Assembly: GCF_009208565.1 (NCBI RefSeq)
Contig: NZ_WFLK01000001.1
Span: 496,001 to 560,000 of the forward strand
DNA: 64,000 nucleotides
Reading direction: 5' to 3'
Origin: Janthinobacterium aquaticum
Lineage (GTDB): Bacteria > Pseudomonadota > Gammaproteobacteria > Burkholderiales > Burkholderiaceae_D
The notes under the pieces: generated by a model
Databases searched by the model: none
Seen by the model: the letters and a program-made list of their open reading frames with translations, nothing else
Told to the model about the DNA's origin: nothing
In this document: piece after piece, positions 42,242 through 53,316 of the stretch
Layout: every line of letters starts with the position of its first letter
How positions within the stretch are numbered: the first letter of the stretch is position 1
Position numbers and translations under genes: made by a program

Positions 42242-44122
42242 TCAGTGCAACTGTCGGTAAATCTCTTCGGCCAGCTGGGTTGAAATGCCTTCCACCGACA
42301 TCAGATCCTCCACGCTGGCGTCCACCACGCCGCGCAGGCCGCCAAAACGCGCCAGCAATTTCTGGCGGCGCTTGGCGCCAATGCCTTCAATCTCTTCCAG
42401 GCGCGAGGTCTGGCGCGTCTTGGCGCGCTTGGCGCGCATGCCGGTAATGGCAAAGCGGTGCGCCTCGTCGCGGATCTGCGCCACCAGCATCAGCGCCGCC
42501 GATTCCTTGCCCAGCTCCTGCTGCGGCCGTCCGTCGACAAACATCAGCGTTTCCAGCCCCACGCGCCTGCCCTCGCCCTTGGCCACGCCGACGATCAGGC
42601 TGATATCGAGCCCCAGTTCGGCAAATACCTGGCGCGCCATTTCAATCTGGCCCTTGCCGCCGTCGATCAGCACCACATCGGGCATCACACCGTCGCCATT
42701 GGCCACTTTTTCATAGCGGCGCATCAGCACCTGGCGCATGGCGGCGTAATCGTCGCCCGGCGTAATGTCGTTGATGTTGTAGCGCCGGTATTCGCCGTTC
42801 TGCATGGCGTGATGATGGAACACCACGCACGAGGCCTGCGTCGCTTCGCCCTGCGTATGGCTGATATCGAAACACTCGACGCGCAGGGTGTCGAGGTCTT
42901 CGATTTCCAGCCGCAAGGCGTCGGCCAGCGCACGCGTGCGCGACTGCTGCGAGCCCTGCTCGGACAGCAATCGCGCCAGCGAAATCTCGGCGCCTTTTTG
43001 CGCCAGTTCCAGCCACTGGCGGCGCTGCCCCTGCGGCTGGAAAATCAGGTTGATGCGATGGCCGCACTGTTCCATCAGGGCCACCATCAGCGCCGGCTGG
43101 TCGAATTCAATATTGAGGATCAGCGTGCCAGGAATAAATTTTTCCGTGTAATGCTGGGCCAGGAAGGCGCTCAGCACCTCGACCTCGATGGGTTCTTCGG
43201 CAATGGCGGCGGCATCGCTCATCTGGCTTGGAAAATAGGCGCGGTCGCCCAGATGGCGTCCGCCGCGCACCATCGCCAGGTTGACGCAGGCGCGGCCGCC
43301 CTGCACCAGCACGGCAATAATATCGACATCGGCGTCGCCCGACGTTTCCATGCTCTGCTGATGCAGCACGCGCGACAGCGACGCAATCTGGTTGCGCACC
43401 AGCGCCGCCTGCTCGAATTTCAGCTCGGCCGCATAGGCATGCATCTTCTTTTCCAGGTCGGCCATGACTTCACTCTGGCGCCCGCGCAGGAAACGCGCTG
43501 CATTGTCGACGTCGAGCCGGTAGTCTTCCTTGCTGATCAGGTTCACGCACGGCGCACTGCAGCGGCCGATCTGGTGCAGCAGACAGGGCCGCGTGCGATT
43601 GGCGTACACGCTGTCTTCGCAGGTGCGGATCAGGAATACTTTCTGCAGTATCTGCATCGATTCCTTGACCGCCCACGAGCTGGGAAACGGACCGAAATAC
43701 TGGTTCTTCTTGTCCACCGCACCGCGGTAATACACCATGCGCGGCGCTTCGCCGTTGGTGATTTTCAGATAAGGGTAGGACTTATCGTCGCGAAACAGGA
43801 TGTTGTAACGCGGCTGCAGCGCCTTGATCAGGTTGTTTTCCAGGATTAGCGCTTCGGCCTCGCTGTGCGTGACCGTGGTTTCCAGGCGTGCAATGCGCTC
43901 GACCATCATGGCGATGCGCGGGCTGGCCAGGTTTTTCTGGAAATAGCTCGACACGCGCTTTTTCAGGTCGCGCGCCTTGCCCACGTACAGCACTTTGTCG
44001 GCGGCATCGAAATAACGGTAGACGCCAGGCAGGTTGGGCAGTTTGGCCACCGTCGCCAGCACCTGCTCACGCGGATCCGGCACAGGCACGATGGCGTTCA
44101 GATCGGGGATTGCTTCAGTCAT
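42242..44122 (-). CDS. uvrC: Excinuclease ABC subunit UvrC
   Basis: DNA repair nuclease of 626 residues that cuts on both sides of a lesion held by UvrB. The N-terminal GIY-YIG domain ([20 protein letters not shown]) makes the 3' cut. A UvrB-binding helix pair lies near residue 205, the RNase H-like 5'-incision domain is central ([12 protein letters not shown], then [12 protein letters not shown]), and two helix-hairpin-helix motifs are at the end ([14 protein letters not shown]). The length matches the family. It lies seven bases after acpS. Confidence 0.96.
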   Translation of the reverse strand: MTEAIPDLNAIVPVPDPREQVLATVAKLPNLPGVYRYFDAADKVLYVGKARDLKKRVSSYFQKNLASPRIAMMVERIARLETTVTHSEAEALILENNLIKALQPRYNILFRDDKSYPYLKITNGEAPRMVYYRGAVDKKNQYFGPFPSSWAVKESMQILQKVFLIRTCEDSVYANRTRPCLLHQIGRCSAPCVNLISKEDYRLDVDNAARFLRGRQSEVMADLEKKMHAYAAELKFEQAALVRNQIASLSRVLHQQSMETSGDADVDIIAVLVQGGRACVNLAMVRGGRHLGDRAYFPSQMSDAAAIAEEPIEVEVLSAFLAQHYTEKFIPGTLILNIEFDQPALMVALMEQCGHRINLIFQPQGQRRQWLELAQKGAEISLARLLSEQGSQQSRTRALADALRLEIEDLDTLRVECFDISHTQGEATQASCVVFHHHAMQNGEYRRYNINDITPGDDYAAMRQVLMRRYEKVANGDGVMPDVVLIDGGKGQIEMARQVFAELGLDISLIVGVAKGEGRRVGLETLMFVDGRPQQELGKESAALMLVAQIRDEAHRFAITGMRAKRAKTRQTSRLEEIEGIGAKRRQKLLARFGGLRGVVDASVEDLMSVEGISTQLAEEIYRQLH

Positions 44123-44129
44123 TGCTCAC

Positions 44130-44531
44130 TCAGGGTTCCGGCGCCTGCTCCACGATCACAAACGCCACGGCATACTCTTCTTCATCGCTGACCGTGACCT
44201 GCACGATCAGGCGATGTTTTTCCATGAACTCGGCCAGCACGCCGCTGCAGACGATCATCGGCTTGCCGCTCGGGTGGTTCAGCATCTGCGCGGCCGGCCA
44301 GGTCATCGGCATGCGCATGCCCAGGCCGATGGCCTTGGAAAACGCTTCCTTGGCGGCAAAGCGGGTTGCCAGGAAGCGCACGCCGCGCGCCGCATGCTTG
44401 GCACTGCGCGCGCGAAACTTGTCCAGCTCCTGCGGCCCCAGTATTTTGCGTGCAAAGCGCTCGCCATGGCGCTGCAGCGCCGCCTCGATGCGCGGTATCT
44501 TGCAGATGTCGGTACCGATGCCGTAGATCAT
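44130..44531 (-). CDS. acpS: Holo-[acyl-carrier-protein] synthase AcpS
   Basis: Enzyme of 133 residues that attaches the phosphopantetheine arm of CoA to acyl carrier protein. Motifs are [16 protein letters not shown] at the start (Asp binds Mg) and [15 protein letters not shown] near residue 58 (Glu and Lys). It lies two bases after pdxJ and seven before uvrC, inside the lepA-to-pgsA operon. Its substrate AcpP is encoded about 12 kb further along. Confidence 0.95.
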   Translation of the reverse strand: MIYGIGTDICKIPRIEAALQRHGERFARKILGPQELDKFRARSAKHAARGVRFLATRFAAKEAFSKAIGLGMRMPMTWPAAQMLNHPSGKPMIVCSGVLAEFMEKHRLIVQVTVSDEEEYAVAFVIVEQAPEP

Positions 44532-44533
44532 GT

Positions 44534-45295
44534 TTATCCTTTGCTGCCCAGTCTTGTCGCCACCATGATAGCCTTCATTTCACGAACCGCGTTTTCCCAA
44601 CCGACAAACACCGCATGCGCCACGATGGCGTGGCCGATATTGAGTTCGGCAATATCGGGGATGGCGGCAATCGCCTGTACATTGGTGTAGTGCAGACCGT
44701 GGCCCGCGTTGACCTTCAGACCGCGCCCAACGCCAAAGCGCACACCGGCCTCGATGCGTTCAAGCTCGGCCAGTTGCTCCGCGCCTTCGGTATCGGCATA
44801 GCGGCCCGTGTGCAGCTCGATCACCGGCGCGCCCAGGTCGGCAGCGGCGCCGATCTGCTGCTCGTCGGCATCGATAAAGAGGCTGACGCGGATGCCCTCG
44901 CCTTGCAGCTGCTTGACGGCCGCTTCCACTTCCTTGTAGTAGCGCACCACGTCCAGCCCGCCTTCAGTGGTCACTTCAGTGCGCTTTTCCGGCACCAGGC
45001 AGACATCAAACGGCTTGATGCGGCAGGCAAAGTCGATCATCTCGGCAGTGACGGCTGCTTCCAGGTTCATGCGCGTAATCAGTTGCGGCGCAATCGCAAT
45101 CACATCGGCGTCCTTGATATGGCGGCGGTCTTCGCGCAGGTGCAAGGTGATGGCGTCGGCGCCGGCCTGTTCGGCCAGCAGCGCTGCGCGCAGCGGATCA
45201 GGGTAAGCGGTGCCGCGCGCATTGCGCAGGGTCGCCACATGGTCGATATTGACGCCCAGGTCGATGACGGGGCCGGCAGGCTGCAAAAAGCTCAT
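44534..45295 (-). CDS. pdxJ: Pyridoxine 5'-phosphate synthase PdxJ
   Basis: TIM-barrel enzyme of 253 residues that closes the pyridine ring in vitamin B6 synthesis, joining aminoacetone phosphate and deoxyxylulose 5-phosphate. Typical segments are [43 protein letters not shown] and [14 protein letters not shown]. The pdxJ-acpS pairing is common in proteobacteria. It lies 19 bases after recO. Confidence 0.96.
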   Translation of the reverse strand: MSFLQPAGPVIDLGVNIDHVATLRNARGTAYPDPLRAALLAEQAGADAITLHLREDRRHIKDADVIAIAPQLITRMNLEAAVTAEMIDFACRIKPFDVCLVPEKRTEVTTEGGLDVVRYYKEVEAAVKQLQGEGIRVSLFIDADEQQIGAAADLGAPVIELHTGRYADTEGAEQLAELERIEAGVRFGVGRGLKVNAGHGLHYTNVQAIAAIPDIAELNIGHAIVAHAVFVGWENAVREMKAIMVATRLGSKG

Positions 45296-45314
45296 GAGAT
45301 TAAGTTCCGTAAAA

Positions 45315-46148
45315 TTATAGCTGCAACAGGTCGATCAGAATCTGGCGCGTATTGAGGGTCGCGCCACCGAGTTGGTGGGCCAGCAAAAAGCGCATCAGCA
45401 GCTTGCTCTGCGCCTGCGTGGCGGCATCGAGGTAATCTTCGCATTCCATGTCGAGCAGGGTCTTGCCGGTGATTTTCGGCCAGGCGTCCTGCGCGTGCGC
45501 CGGACGCGGTCCGCGCTCGGGGTCGACCACATACACCTCACCGGCCTGCACGCCCTGGCGCGTGACGGTGCAGCGCGTGAGATCGGCCGCCACCCCGGTT
45601 TCCTTGAGCAGTGCGCGCTCGAACTTGCGCAGCACGATCGGCGCCGGCTCGTTGTGCGCCAGCTGGTTCAGCGTGGCCACGTAATGGTCGAACAGTTGGG
45701 GATGGGGATCGTCGCGCGCCAGCAGCCTGACCAGCAGTTCATTGAGATAAAAGCCGCATAGCAAGGCGGTTTTTTCCAACGGCAGCATGCCACCGACCCA
45801 CTCGGCACCGGTCAGGATGCGCAGCTCGGACTTGCCGGTCCAGCCGGCCTGCAGCGGCTGGAAGGTCTGCAGCACGCCGCGCAGTTGCGAATGGGGCCGC
45901 TTGGCGCCCTTGGCCACCAGCGCGATGCGGCCGTACTCGCGCGTAAATACGTCGACGATCAGGCTGGTTTCTTTATGGGGATAGCTGTGCAGCACAAACG
46001 ACGGCTGGCCGGTGACCTTGCCGTCGCGCTGCGGGGCGCGGGTAGTGGCGCGCGCCGGGCGTGCCGGACGCGCTGGCGGCGCACCGGCAGCCGGTGGCGC
46101 GGCGGCCACCGGCGCAGCATCGGGCAACGCAGGGAGGGTGGTGCTCAT
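45315..46148 (-). CDS. recO: DNA repair protein RecO
   Basis: Recombination mediator of 277 residues that loads RecA onto single-stranded DNA with RecR. An N-terminal extension of about 40 residues, rich in Pro and Ala, precedes the OB fold ([19 protein letters not shown], then [17 protein letters not shown]). No other Met lies between the extension and the fold, so it is probably real. The helical C-terminal part ends [11 protein letters not shown]. It lies 28 bases after era. Confidence 0.93.
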   Translation of the reverse strand: MSTTLPALPDAAPVAAAPPAAGAPPARPARPARATTRAPQRDGKVTGQPSFVLHSYPHKETSLIVDVFTREYGRIALVAKGAKRPHSQLRGVLQTFQPLQAGWTGKSELRILTGAEWVGGMLPLEKTALLCGFYLNELLVRLLARDDPHPQLFDHYVATLNQLAHNEPAPIVLRKFERALLKETGVAADLTRCTVTRQGVQAGEVYVVDPERGPRPAHAQDAWPKITGKTLLDMECEDYLDAATQAQSKLLMRFLLAHQLGGATLNTRQILIDLLQL

Positions 46149-46176
46149 GCGGTTGGTGTTGTCACCCGTGGCAGGC

Positions 46177-47079
46177 TTACTCGTAGCCGTAGGCGCGCAG
46201 GCCGGCTTCGTTGTCGGCCCAGCCCGATTTGACCTTGACCCAGATTTCCAGGTAGACCGGACCGCCGAACAGCTTTTCCATATCCAGGCGGGCCTGGGTC
46301 GACACTTCCTTCAGGCGCGCACCCTTGTTACCGATGATCATCGATTTATGCGTATCGCGTTCGACCAGGATGGCGGCAAACACGCGGCGCAGGTCGCCTT
46401 CCTGCTCGAATTTCTCGATCAGTACGGTACTGGTGTACGGCAGTTCATCACCGACAAAGCGGAACAGCTTTTCACGCACGATTTCCGAGGCCAGGAATTT
46501 TTCGCTGCGATCGGTAATATCGTCGGGCCCGAAGATAGGCTGGTTTTCCGGCAGGAAGCGCTTGATCTCGTTTTGCAAGCCTTCAAGCTGGAAGTGCAGC
46601 TTGGCCGACACCGGCACGATGGCGGCGAAGTCGCGCATGGCGGCCACTTTTTGCGCGAACGGCAGCAGCACGGCCTTGTCTTTCACGCGGTCCGACTTGT
46701 TGATCACCAGGATGCACGGCACTTCTTTCGGCAGCAGGTCCATTACCTGCTGGTCGGCCGGGCCAAACGTGCCCGCCTCGATCACGTACAGGATCACGTC
46801 CGACGAAATCAGGGTATTGGTGACGGTCTTGTTGAGCGTCTTGTTGAGCGCGTTGGAGTGGCGCGTCTGGAAGCCAGGCGTATCGACATAGATAAACTGC
46901 GCATCGGGCAAGGTCTGGATGCCGGTAATGCGGTGGCGCGTGGTCTGCGCCTTGCGCGAGGTGATGCTGACCTTGGCGCCGATCAGCACGTTCATCAGGG
47001 TCGATTTGCCCACGTTGGGGCGGCCCACGATGGCGATATAGCCACAGCGGAAGTGTTCGGGCATTTTGGAATCTGTCAT
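46177..47079 (-). CDS. era: GTPase Era
   Basis: GTPase of 300 residues that helps 16S rRNA maturation and 30S assembly at the inner membrane. GTPase motifs are [12 protein letters not shown], the DTPG segment ([12 protein letters not shown]) and NKSD; the C-terminal KH domain ([20 protein letters not shown]) binds RNA. The ATG at 47079 is the expected start, seven bases after the rnc stop, although the frame is open further upstream. Confidence 0.95.
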   Translation of the reverse strand: MTDSKMPEHFRCGYIAIVGRPNVGKSTLMNVLIGAKVSITSRKAQTTRHRITGIQTLPDAQFIYVDTPGFQTRHSNALNKTLNKTVTNTLISSDVILYVIEAGTFGPADQQVMDLLPKEVPCILVINKSDRVKDKAVLLPFAQKVAAMRDFAAIVPVSAKLHFQLEGLQNEIKRFLPENQPIFGPDDITDRSEKFLASEIVREKLFRFVGDELPYTSTVLIEKFEQEGDLRRVFAAILVERDTHKSMIIGNKGARLKEVSTQARLDMEKLFGGPVYLEIWVKVKSGWADNEAGLRAYGYE

Positions 47080-47086
47080 GCTGGTA

Positions 47087-47872
47087 TCAATTCTGTTTGG
47101 TGTGAACGGCAACGTCGTCGCTCTGGATGGTGGCAATGCCGGCCAGCTTGAGCTGGGCGGCGCGCGGTTTGGGCTTGCGGCTGGCGGCAGGCGACTTTTG
47201 CATTGCCTGCTCTGCCACGTCGAGCGCCAGTCGGGCGGCGGCTTGCTCACCGGCGCGGCGGCTTCCGCCACGGCCGTAGACCTGGATATTCAACTTCGGC
47301 ACCAGGCATTCGATCTCGAATTCCTGGCTGTGGGCGGCGCCATGGGTGGCCACCACATTGTATTGTGGCAGCGAGATTTTCTTACTTTGCAAAAATTCCT
47401 GCAGCAGCGTCTTGGCGTCCTTGCCCAGCGTACGCGGATCGACCGTATCGAGGATGGGAATATAGAACGCGCGGATTACCATGCTGGCCGCATCGAAACC
47501 GGTATCGAGGAAAATTGCGCCCAGCAACGCTTCAAGCGTATCTGCCAGGATCGACGGACGGCGAAAGCCGCCAGACTTGAGTTCGCCTTCGCCCAGGCGC
47601 AGGAACTGCGACAGTTCGAGCTTTTGCGCGATTTCATACAGCGACTGCTGCTTGACCAGATTGGCGCGCAGGCGTGACAAATCTCCCTCGTCAATTGCCT
47701 GGAAGCGCTCGTACAGGATCGACGCTACCACGCAGTTGAGGATGGAGTCACCGAGAAATTCCAGCCGCTCGTTATGCAAACTGCTGTGGCTACGGTGCGT
47801 CAGGGCTTGCTGCAGCAGGCCAGCATCCTGGAACGTATAGCCTAGACGGGTTTGCAATAGCTGAAGATTCAT
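47087..47872 (-). CDS. rnc: Ribonuclease III
   Basis: Double-strand-specific RNase of 261 residues that processes rRNA precursors. The signature [13 protein letters not shown] holds the catalytic acidic residues, and a second acidic pair lies in [15 protein letters not shown]. The double-stranded RNA-binding domain begins near residue 152 ([20 protein letters not shown]). About 35 extra Lys/Ala-rich residues follow at the C-terminus. The ATG at 47872 is used; the upstream frame lacks a better start. Confidence 0.95.
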   Translation of the reverse strand: MNLQLLQTRLGYTFQDAGLLQQALTHRSHSSLHNERLEFLGDSILNCVVASILYERFQAIDEGDLSRLRANLVKQQSLYEIAQKLELSQFLRLGEGELKSGGFRRPSILADTLEALLGAIFLDTGFDAASMVIRAFYIPILDTVDPRTLGKDAKTLLQEFLQSKKISLPQYNVVATHGAAHSQEFEIECLVPKLNIQVYGRGGSRRAGEQAAARLALDVAEQAMQKSPAASRKPKPRAAQLKLAGIATIQSDDVAVHTKQN

Positions 47873-47941
47873 TGTTGTTTCTGTTTCATCTGATTGATTC
47901 GGCTGGCCGCCACGCAATGTTTGGGCGCGGCGGCCAGAGGC

Positions 47942-48859
47942 TTAATGAATGCCGCCCACGCGTTTCGGATTGCTGAAATTCATCCACACCAGGAAAGCCT
48001 TGCCGACGATATTCTCGTTCGGCACGAAACCCCAGTAGCGGCTGTCCGCACTGTTGTCACGGTTGTCGCCCATCATGAAGTAGTTCCCCGCTGGCACCAC
48101 GCAGGTAAAGCCGTCTTCGTTGTAGCTGCAGTCGTCCTTGTGCGGGAAATCTTTCACTTCGGCCAGGTTCAGCGTCGGCGCCGGATCGTCATTGAGGATG
48201 CGGTGGCTGACGCCGGTCAGGTTTTCTTCCAGCTGCTTGTGATACACGGTGCTTTCATCGTCGAGATAATCGTCGAGCGGCGTGTATGTCACTTCCTTGC
48301 CATTGACCGTCAAACGCTTGTTTTCATAGGTGATTTTATCACCGGGCACGCCGATCACGCGCTTGATGTAGTCCTGCGTCATGTCTTTCGGATACTTGAA
48401 CACCATCACGTCGCCGCGCTGCGGATCGTTCACTTCGATAATGCGCTTGTTGACGATCGGCAGACGGATACCGTAGGTAAATTTGTTCACCAGGATCAGG
48501 TCGCCCACCAGCAGCGTCGGCACCATCGACGACGATGGAATCTTGAACGGCTCGTACAGGAACGAGCGCAGGCAGAACACCAGCGCAATCACCGGAAAGA
48601 AGCTGCCCGAGTATTCAACCCATGTCGGCTGGCGCAGCAGCGCCGCTTCGATCGAGGCACGGTTGCCGCCGGCGTCGGCCTTGATGCCCTCGCCGGCGAG
48701 CTTGGCCTGGCGCGCATCGAATTCGGCCAGCGCCTGGTCGGCCGCCTTGCGGCGCTGCTTGGACAGATAGAACACATCGAGGCACCAGACCAGGCCGGTC
48801 GCCACCATCAGCACAAACAGGATTAAAGCGAAATTTCCTAAGATCACTTGCAGGTTCAT
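47942..48859 (-). CDS. lepB: Signal peptidase I (LepB)
   Basis: Membrane-bound peptidase of 305 residues that removes signal peptides from exported proteins. Two N-terminal membrane segments (about residues 7-26 and 80-97) are followed by the catalytic Ser in [13 protein letters not shown] and the catalytic Lys in [12 protein letters not shown], with the C-terminal box [19 protein letters not shown]. It overlaps lepA by four bases. Confidence 0.96.
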   Translation of the reverse strand: MNLQVILGNFALILFVLMVATGLVWCLDVFYLSKQRRKAADQALAEFDARQAKLAGEGIKADAGGNRASIEAALLRQPTWVEYSGSFFPVIALVFCLRSFLYEPFKIPSSSMVPTLLVGDLILVNKFTYGIRLPIVNKRIIEVNDPQRGDVMVFKYPKDMTQDYIKRVIGVPGDKITYENKRLTVNGKEVTYTPLDDYLDDESTVYHKQLEENLTGVSHRILNDDPAPTLNLAEVKDFPHKDDCSYNEDGFTCVVPAGNYFMMGDNRDNSADSRYWGFVPNENIVGKAFLVWMNFSNPKRVGGIH

Positions 48860-50649
48860 TTATCGTCCACTTGTAAAATTGCCAGGAATGCTTCTTGCGG
48901 GATCTCCACCGAACCCACTTGTTTCATGCGTTTTTTACCTGCTTTTTGTTTTTCCAGCAATTTCTTCTTGCGGCTGATATCGCCGCCATAGCACTTGGCC
49001 AGCACGTTCTTGCGCAACGCCTTGACGTTCTCGCGCGAGATAATGTTGGCGCCGATGGTCGCCTGGATCGCCACGTCGAACATCTGGCGCGGAATCAGCT
49101 CGCGCATCTTGGCGGCAACCTGGCGACCACGATACTGGCTGTTGGAACGGTGCACGATAATGGCCAGCGCATCGACTTTCTCGCTGTTGATCAGCATGTC
49201 GACCTTGACCACGTCGGCCGCGCGGTATTCCTTGAACTCGTAGTCCATCGAAGCGTAACCGCGCGAGGTCGATTTCAGGCGATCAAAGAAGTCCAGCACG
49301 ATCTCGGCCATCGGCATTTCATAGATCAGCTTGACCTGGCGGCCGTGGTAGCTCATGTCCATCTGGATGCCGCGCTTGGCGATACACAGGGTAATGACCG
49401 AACCGACATACTCTTGCGGCATATACAGATTGACCGTAACGATCGGCTCGCGCACTTCTTCGATGCGCGACGGATCGGGCATCTTGGAGGGGTTGTCGAC
49501 GTTGATCATGCTACCGTCGCGCTGCACCACCTCGTACACCACGGTCGGCGCGGTGGTGATCAGGTCCATGTCGAACTCGCGTTCGAGACGCTCCTGCACG
49601 ATTTCCATGTGCAGCAAGCCCAGGAAGCCGCAGCGGAAGCCGAAGCCCAGCGCCTGCGACACTTCCGGCTCGTACATCAGCGCCGCATCATTGAGCTTGA
49701 GCTTTTCCAACGAATCGCGCAGCGCATCGTACTGGTTGGCTTCGACCGGGAACAGGCCGGCAAACACCTGCGGCTGCACTTCCTTGAAGCCGGGCAGCGG
49801 CTCACTGGCAGGACGCGAAGCCAGCGTCACGGTGTCGCCCACCTTGGCCGCCTTCAGTTCCTTGATACCGGCGATAATAAAGCCCACCTGTCCTGCCGAC
49901 AATTGCGGCAAGGATTGCGAACGCGGCGAAAATACGCCGATATCTTCCACCAGCTGCACCGAATCGGTGGCCATCAGGCGGATCTTGTCTTTGGGTTTAA
50001 GGGTGCCATTGACCATGCGCACCAGCATCACCACGCCCACGTACGAGTCGTACCAGGAGTCGACGATCAGCGCCTGCAACGGTGCGTCCGGATCGCCCTT
50101 CGGCGCCGGCACCTTGGCGATCAGGGACTCCAGCACGTCCTGCACGCCCAGGCCGGTCTTGGCCGAGCAATGCACGGCGTCAGCGGCATCGATGCCGATC
50201 ACGTCTTCGATTTCGGCAATCGCGGTCGGCGGGTCGGCGTTCGGCAAGTCGATCTTGTTCAGTACCGGCACCACCTCTACGCCCAGGTCGAGCGCCGTGT
50301 AGCAGTTAGCCACGGTTTGCGCTTCCACGCCCTGCGAGGCGTCGACTACCAGCAGCGCGCCTTCGCAGGCCGACAGCGAGCGCGACACTTCATAGCTGAA
50401 GTCGACGTGGCCCGGCGTATCGATCAGGTTCAGGTTATAGGTCTGGCCATCGCGCGCCTTGTATTGCAGCGCGGCCGTTTGTGCCTTGATGGTAATGCCG
50501 CGTTCGCGCTCCAGATCCATCGAATCGAGCACCTGCGCCTCCATCTCGCGGTCGGACAGGCCGCCGCACAATTGAATGATGCGGTCCGCCAGGGTCGATT
50601 TACCGTGGTCAATATGGGCGATGATGGAGAAATTGCGTATGTTATTCAT
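48856..50649 (-). CDS. lepA: Elongation factor 4 (LepA)
   Basis: Ribosomal GTPase of 597 residues linked to initiation and back-translocation. GTPase motifs are [25 protein letters not shown] and [10 protein letters not shown]. The special C-terminal domain ends [20 protein letters not shown]. The length equals that of the E. coli protein. It is the first gene of the lepA-to-pgsA block; a strong terminator upstream isolates it from the degP side. Confidence 0.97.
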   Translation of the reverse strand: MNNIRNFSIIAHIDHGKSTLADRIIQLCGGLSDREMEAQVLDSMDLERERGITIKAQTAALQYKARDGQTYNLNLIDTPGHVDFSYEVSRSLSACEGALLVVDASQGVEAQTVANCYTALDLGVEVVPVLNKIDLPNADPPTAIAEIEDVIGIDAADAVHCSAKTGLGVQDVLESLIAKVPAPKGDPDAPLQALIVDSWYDSYVGVVMLVRMVNGTLKPKDKIRLMATDSVQLVEDIGVFSPRSQSLPQLSAGQVGFIIAGIKELKAAKVGDTVTLASRPASEPLPGFKEVQPQVFAGLFPVEANQYDALRDSLEKLKLNDAALMYEPEVSQALGFGFRCGFLGLLHMEIVQERLEREFDMDLITTAPTVVYEVVQRDGSMINVDNPSKMPDPSRIEEVREPIVTVNLYMPQEYVGSVITLCIAKRGIQMDMSYHGRQVKLIYEMPMAEIVLDFFDRLKSTSRGYASMDYEFKEYRAADVVKVDMLINSEKVDALAIIVHRSNSQYRGRQVAAKMRELIPRQMFDVAIQATIGANIISRENVKALRKNVLAKCYGGDISRKKKLLEKQKAGKKRMKQVGSVEIPQEAFLAILQVDDK

Positions 50650-50744
50650 TAACTAATATCTATGCGAGTGACAACAGTGCTGTAACAAGGAATCCAGGGC
50701 CAAGGGGCCAACTTCGGGATAGACCCGGCGCCCCGCTCATGATG

Positions 50745-50794
50745 AAAAAAGCGCTCCGAGCAGGGCATCTGCATGCCCCGGGCGAGCGCTTTTT
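50745..50794. terminator. Bidirectional terminator between the glutaredoxin-like gene and lepA
   Basis: Outer stem AAAAAGCGCTC/GAGCGCTTTTT with a nested GGGCAT/ATGCCC hairpin. The A and T runs allow termination on both strands. It ends the minus-strand transcript of the degP-glutaredoxin genes before the lepA promoter region. The rest of 50650-50926 holds no gene. Confidence 0.82.
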
Positions 50795-50926
50795 GAAGCG
50801 ACAGAAGCTGCTGCCTCGGACAGGAGCTTTTTCGACCTCTCCATTTTACCGGATTTCACACTAGAAAGCCCGTGTTATCAGGGTGGCACCGGGGAAAACG
50901 TGCAGTTGCGTGCTGGCGCGCTTTCT

Positions 50927-51178
50927 TTATTGCGCTGCCAGGCAGCGCCGCACGGCCGCTTCGTCGAGGAAGTAATGACACAGCTCGGGCTGCTCAAGGC
51001 CGGCAAACAGCACCGGAACGAGCTCATCGAAGCGGGCCAGCAGCGTGGCGTCGGGCGACTGGTCGATATCGATTACCTCGACCGTGAACGGCTGCGCCGG
51101 CGTTTGCAGACGCTGCAGCGCGTCAAACATCTCCTGGCAAAGGTGGCAGTAACCGCGGGAGTACAGGGTGAAGTGCAT
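50927..51178 (-). CDS. Glutaredoxin-like thioredoxin-fold protein
   Basis: Small protein of 83 residues with a thioredoxin fold and the redox motif CHLC near residue 10 (LYSRGYCHLCQEM), typical of the DUF836/glutaredoxin-like family often encoded beside degP in betaproteobacteria. The ATG at 51178 is chosen because the fold starts there; upstream codons read through the intergenic region. It lies 75 bases after degP. Its partner is unknown. Confidence 0.82.
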   Translation of the reverse strand: MHFTLYSRGYCHLCQEMFDALQRLQTPAQPFTVEVIDIDQSPDATLLARFDELVPVLFAGLEQPELCHYFLDEAAVRRCLAAQ

Positions 51179-51253
51179 GGTGGGTTCAGTGATCTTGTTG
51201 ACGCGCGCGGGGCAAGGGAGCGGCCTGGGATGGCCCGCCCCCACAGGCCGGAG

Positions 51254-52747
51254 TTACTTCGCGGTTGGCCGCAAGGAAACAAACTGCGCGGTATCGCCAC
51301 GGCGTACCAGCAGCGCGGTGGTCTTCTTCGGATCGAGCTTGGCTACCAGCGCATTGAACTGTTTGGCGTCGCGCACGGCGGTGTTATTGAGCTGCAAGAT
51401 CACGTCGCCGCCTTGCAAGCCGGCCAGCGCAGCCACGCCATCGGCATCGTCGACCTGGACGCCAGCATCGATTTTCAGTTCCTGCTTTTTGGCTGCCGGC
51501 ACGTCGCTCACTTTCAGACCCAGTGCATTGCGGCCCAGTACTTCCGGTGCCTTGGCGTCTTTCTTGGCTGTCTTGCCGTCATCGACCTGCGCCACCACCA
51601 CCGGCACCTCCTGCTGCACGCCGTTGCGCCAGACGGTCATGGTGGCCTTGCCATTGACGGTGGCGCTGCCCACCAGGCGCGGCAGGTCGGACCAGCGCTC
51701 GATGGCGGCGCCGTTGAATTTCAGGATAATATCGCCCGGCTTGATGCCGGCCTTGTCGGCAGCGCCGCCCGGCTCGACCATCGATACCTGCGCCCCCTTG
51801 TCGTTCGGCAGGCCCAGCGACTCGGCCACTTCCTTGCTGACGGCGCCGATCTGCACGCCGATGCGTCCGCGCACTACCTTGCCGGTCTTTTTCAACTGTT
51901 CGCCCACGCGCATCGCCTCGTCGATCGGCACGGCAAACGAAATGCCGTTATAGGCGCCGGACAAGGTGGCGATCTGCGAATTGATGCCGATCACTTCGCC
52001 GCGCATATTGATCAAGGGGCCGCCCGAATTGCCGGGGTTGACCGCCACATCGCTCTGGATCAGCGGCAGGTAGTCGCCGGTATCGCGCGCCTTGGCCGAG
52101 ATAATGCCGGCCGTCACCGTATTGTCGAGGTTGAATGGCGAACCGATGGCAATCACCCATTCGCCGACGCGGATCTTGTTGGAGTCGCCGATGGTAATAC
52201 GAGGCAGGTTGCTGCCCTCGATTTTGAGCAGCGCCACGTCGGTGCTGGCGTCGGCACCGATTACCTTGGCCTTGAATTCGCGCTTGTCGGTCAGCGTGAC
52301 GTAGACTTCATCGGCGCCGTCGACCACGTGCGCATTGCTCAGCACATAGCCATCGGCCGAGATAATAAAGCCCGAGCCGACGCCGCGCTGCACTTCGCGC
52401 TCCTGCTGCGCACCACGCGGCGCCTTGGGCGACTGCTGGCGTGGCGTGGGCATGGCGCCGCCAAAGAAGCGGCGCAGGAATTCCTGCATTTCCTGTTCAT
52501 CTTGGCCACCAGCGCCGGGGCCGCCGGACTTCAGGCGTTCGGTGGTGCGAATATTGACCACGGCCGGGCCGACGGCATCGACCAGGTTGGCAAAGTCGGG
52601 CAAGCCAACGGCAGGAATGGCGGCCTGCGCGACCGGGCCCAGGCCCAGCACGGTGGGCGCAAAGAAAACGCTGGCCGTTCCCAGACACAGTGCGGAAAGA
52701 GTTTTCGCTGAAAACGTTTTGCTGTTTGCACAAATATTTTTTTTCAT
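51254..52747 (-). CDS. degP: Periplasmic serine protease DegP/MucD
   Basis: Secreted protease and chaperone of 497 residues. A long signal peptide (to about residue 42, ending AQAA) is followed by the trypsin-like domain with catalytic His in LSNAHVVDGA, Asp in ASTDVALLK and Ser in GNSGGPLIN. Two PDZ domains follow (VRGRIGVQIGAVSKEVAESL and NALGLKVSDVPA). A Gln/Pro-rich loop precedes the protease core. It clears misfolded envelope proteins, and its position after rpoE and rseA fits membership in the sigma-E stress response. The ATG at 52747 is used. Confidence 0.94.
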   Translation of the reverse strand: MKKNICANSKTFSAKTLSALCLGTASVFFAPTVLGLGPVAQAAIPAVGLPDFANLVDAVGPAVVNIRTTERLKSGGPGAGGQDEQEMQEFLRRFFGGAMPTPRQQSPKAPRGAQQEREVQRGVGSGFIISADGYVLSNAHVVDGADEVYVTLTDKREFKAKVIGADASTDVALLKIEGSNLPRITIGDSNKIRVGEWVIAIGSPFNLDNTVTAGIISAKARDTGDYLPLIQSDVAVNPGNSGGPLINMRGEVIGINSQIATLSGAYNGISFAVPIDEAMRVGEQLKKTGKVVRGRIGVQIGAVSKEVAESLGLPNDKGAQVSMVEPGGAADKAGIKPGDIILKFNGAAIERWSDLPRLVGSATVNGKATMTVWRNGVQQEVPVVVAQVDDGKTAKKDAKAPEVLGRNALGLKVSDVPAAKKQELKIDAGVQVDDADGVAALAGLQGGDVILQLNNTAVRDAKQFNALVAKLDPKKTTALLVRRGDTAQFVSLRPTAK

Positions 52748-52885
52748 GGACAGTACTTTTCGAATGTTGAATCGGATCGGGCTGCTGCCGGCAAGCAATG
52801 GCAAACTGCTCAACAATATATCGCATAAGCAAGATATCGCCTGCTGATAGTGTCAATCGTGCCGCAGGCAGGTGTCAAGAGGGGG

Positions 52886-52907
52886 ACGCCGGCATTAAGG
52901 CCGGCGT
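52886..52907 (-). other. Hairpin between rseA and degP
   Basis: Perfect eight-base stem ACGCCGGC/GCCGGCGT with a six-base loop, 12 bases after the rseA stop codon. It has no T run, so it may shape mRNA decay or partly uncouple degP from the rpoE-rseA transcript. Confidence 0.45.
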
Positions 52908-52918
52908 AAGCCAGACTG

Positions 52919-53239
52919 TCAGCGCTGCGCCGATGGATGGCGCTGCAGGGGCAAGGCTGCGTCAGGCTGTCTGGACGGGACGGTGCTGCCGGCAGCCTCC
53001 TCCTGCGTCAGGCGGCTGGCAAGGCGCGCCGCGAACTGCATATCCGGCGTATCAGGCGCATCGGACGCATTACCGGGCAGCTGCGCGCGCAGCACGTCGC
53101 CGATGCGCTGCCAGGCCTGCCAGGCCTGGCGCCCGGCTTCGGTATCGAGTACCGCCAGGGCCAGCTCGCGTTCGCTGTGCGCCAGCTCGCCGTCGGCCAG
53201 GGCCGACAGGTATTCGAGCAATTGTGTGTGCGTGTCCAT
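52919..53239 (-). CDS. rseA: Short RseA-like sigma-E anti-sigma factor
   Basis: Protein of 106 residues. Residues 1-75 match the N-terminal sigma-binding domain of RseA (LLEYLSALADGELAHSEREL, then AWQAWQRIGDVLRAQLPG). Full-length RseA has about 200 residues with a membrane helix and a periplasmic part; here the protein ends after RHPSAQR with no hydrophobic segment, and no rseB follows. It lies 77 bases after rpoE. Either this lineage has a soluble anti-sigma factor or the membrane part has been lost. The ATG at 53239 is preferred over an upstream in-frame start. Confidence 0.8.
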   Translation of the reverse strand: MDTHTQLLEYLSALADGELAHSERELALAVLDTEAGRQAWQAWQRIGDVLRAQLPGNASDAPDTPDMQFAARLASRLTQEEAAGSTVPSRQPDAALPLQRHPSAQR

Positions 53240-53316
53240 GATAGACCCAGCCAGTTCAAGTATCCCGGCGTCATTACCGGCCATGCTTTTTTACAATAAG
53301 CGCCATACTCGTTTCA

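Noticed and set aside
48895-50652. 585-codon plus-strand frame opposite lepA
   Set aside because: It is a shadow of lepA, whose GTPase motifs fix the coding strand.
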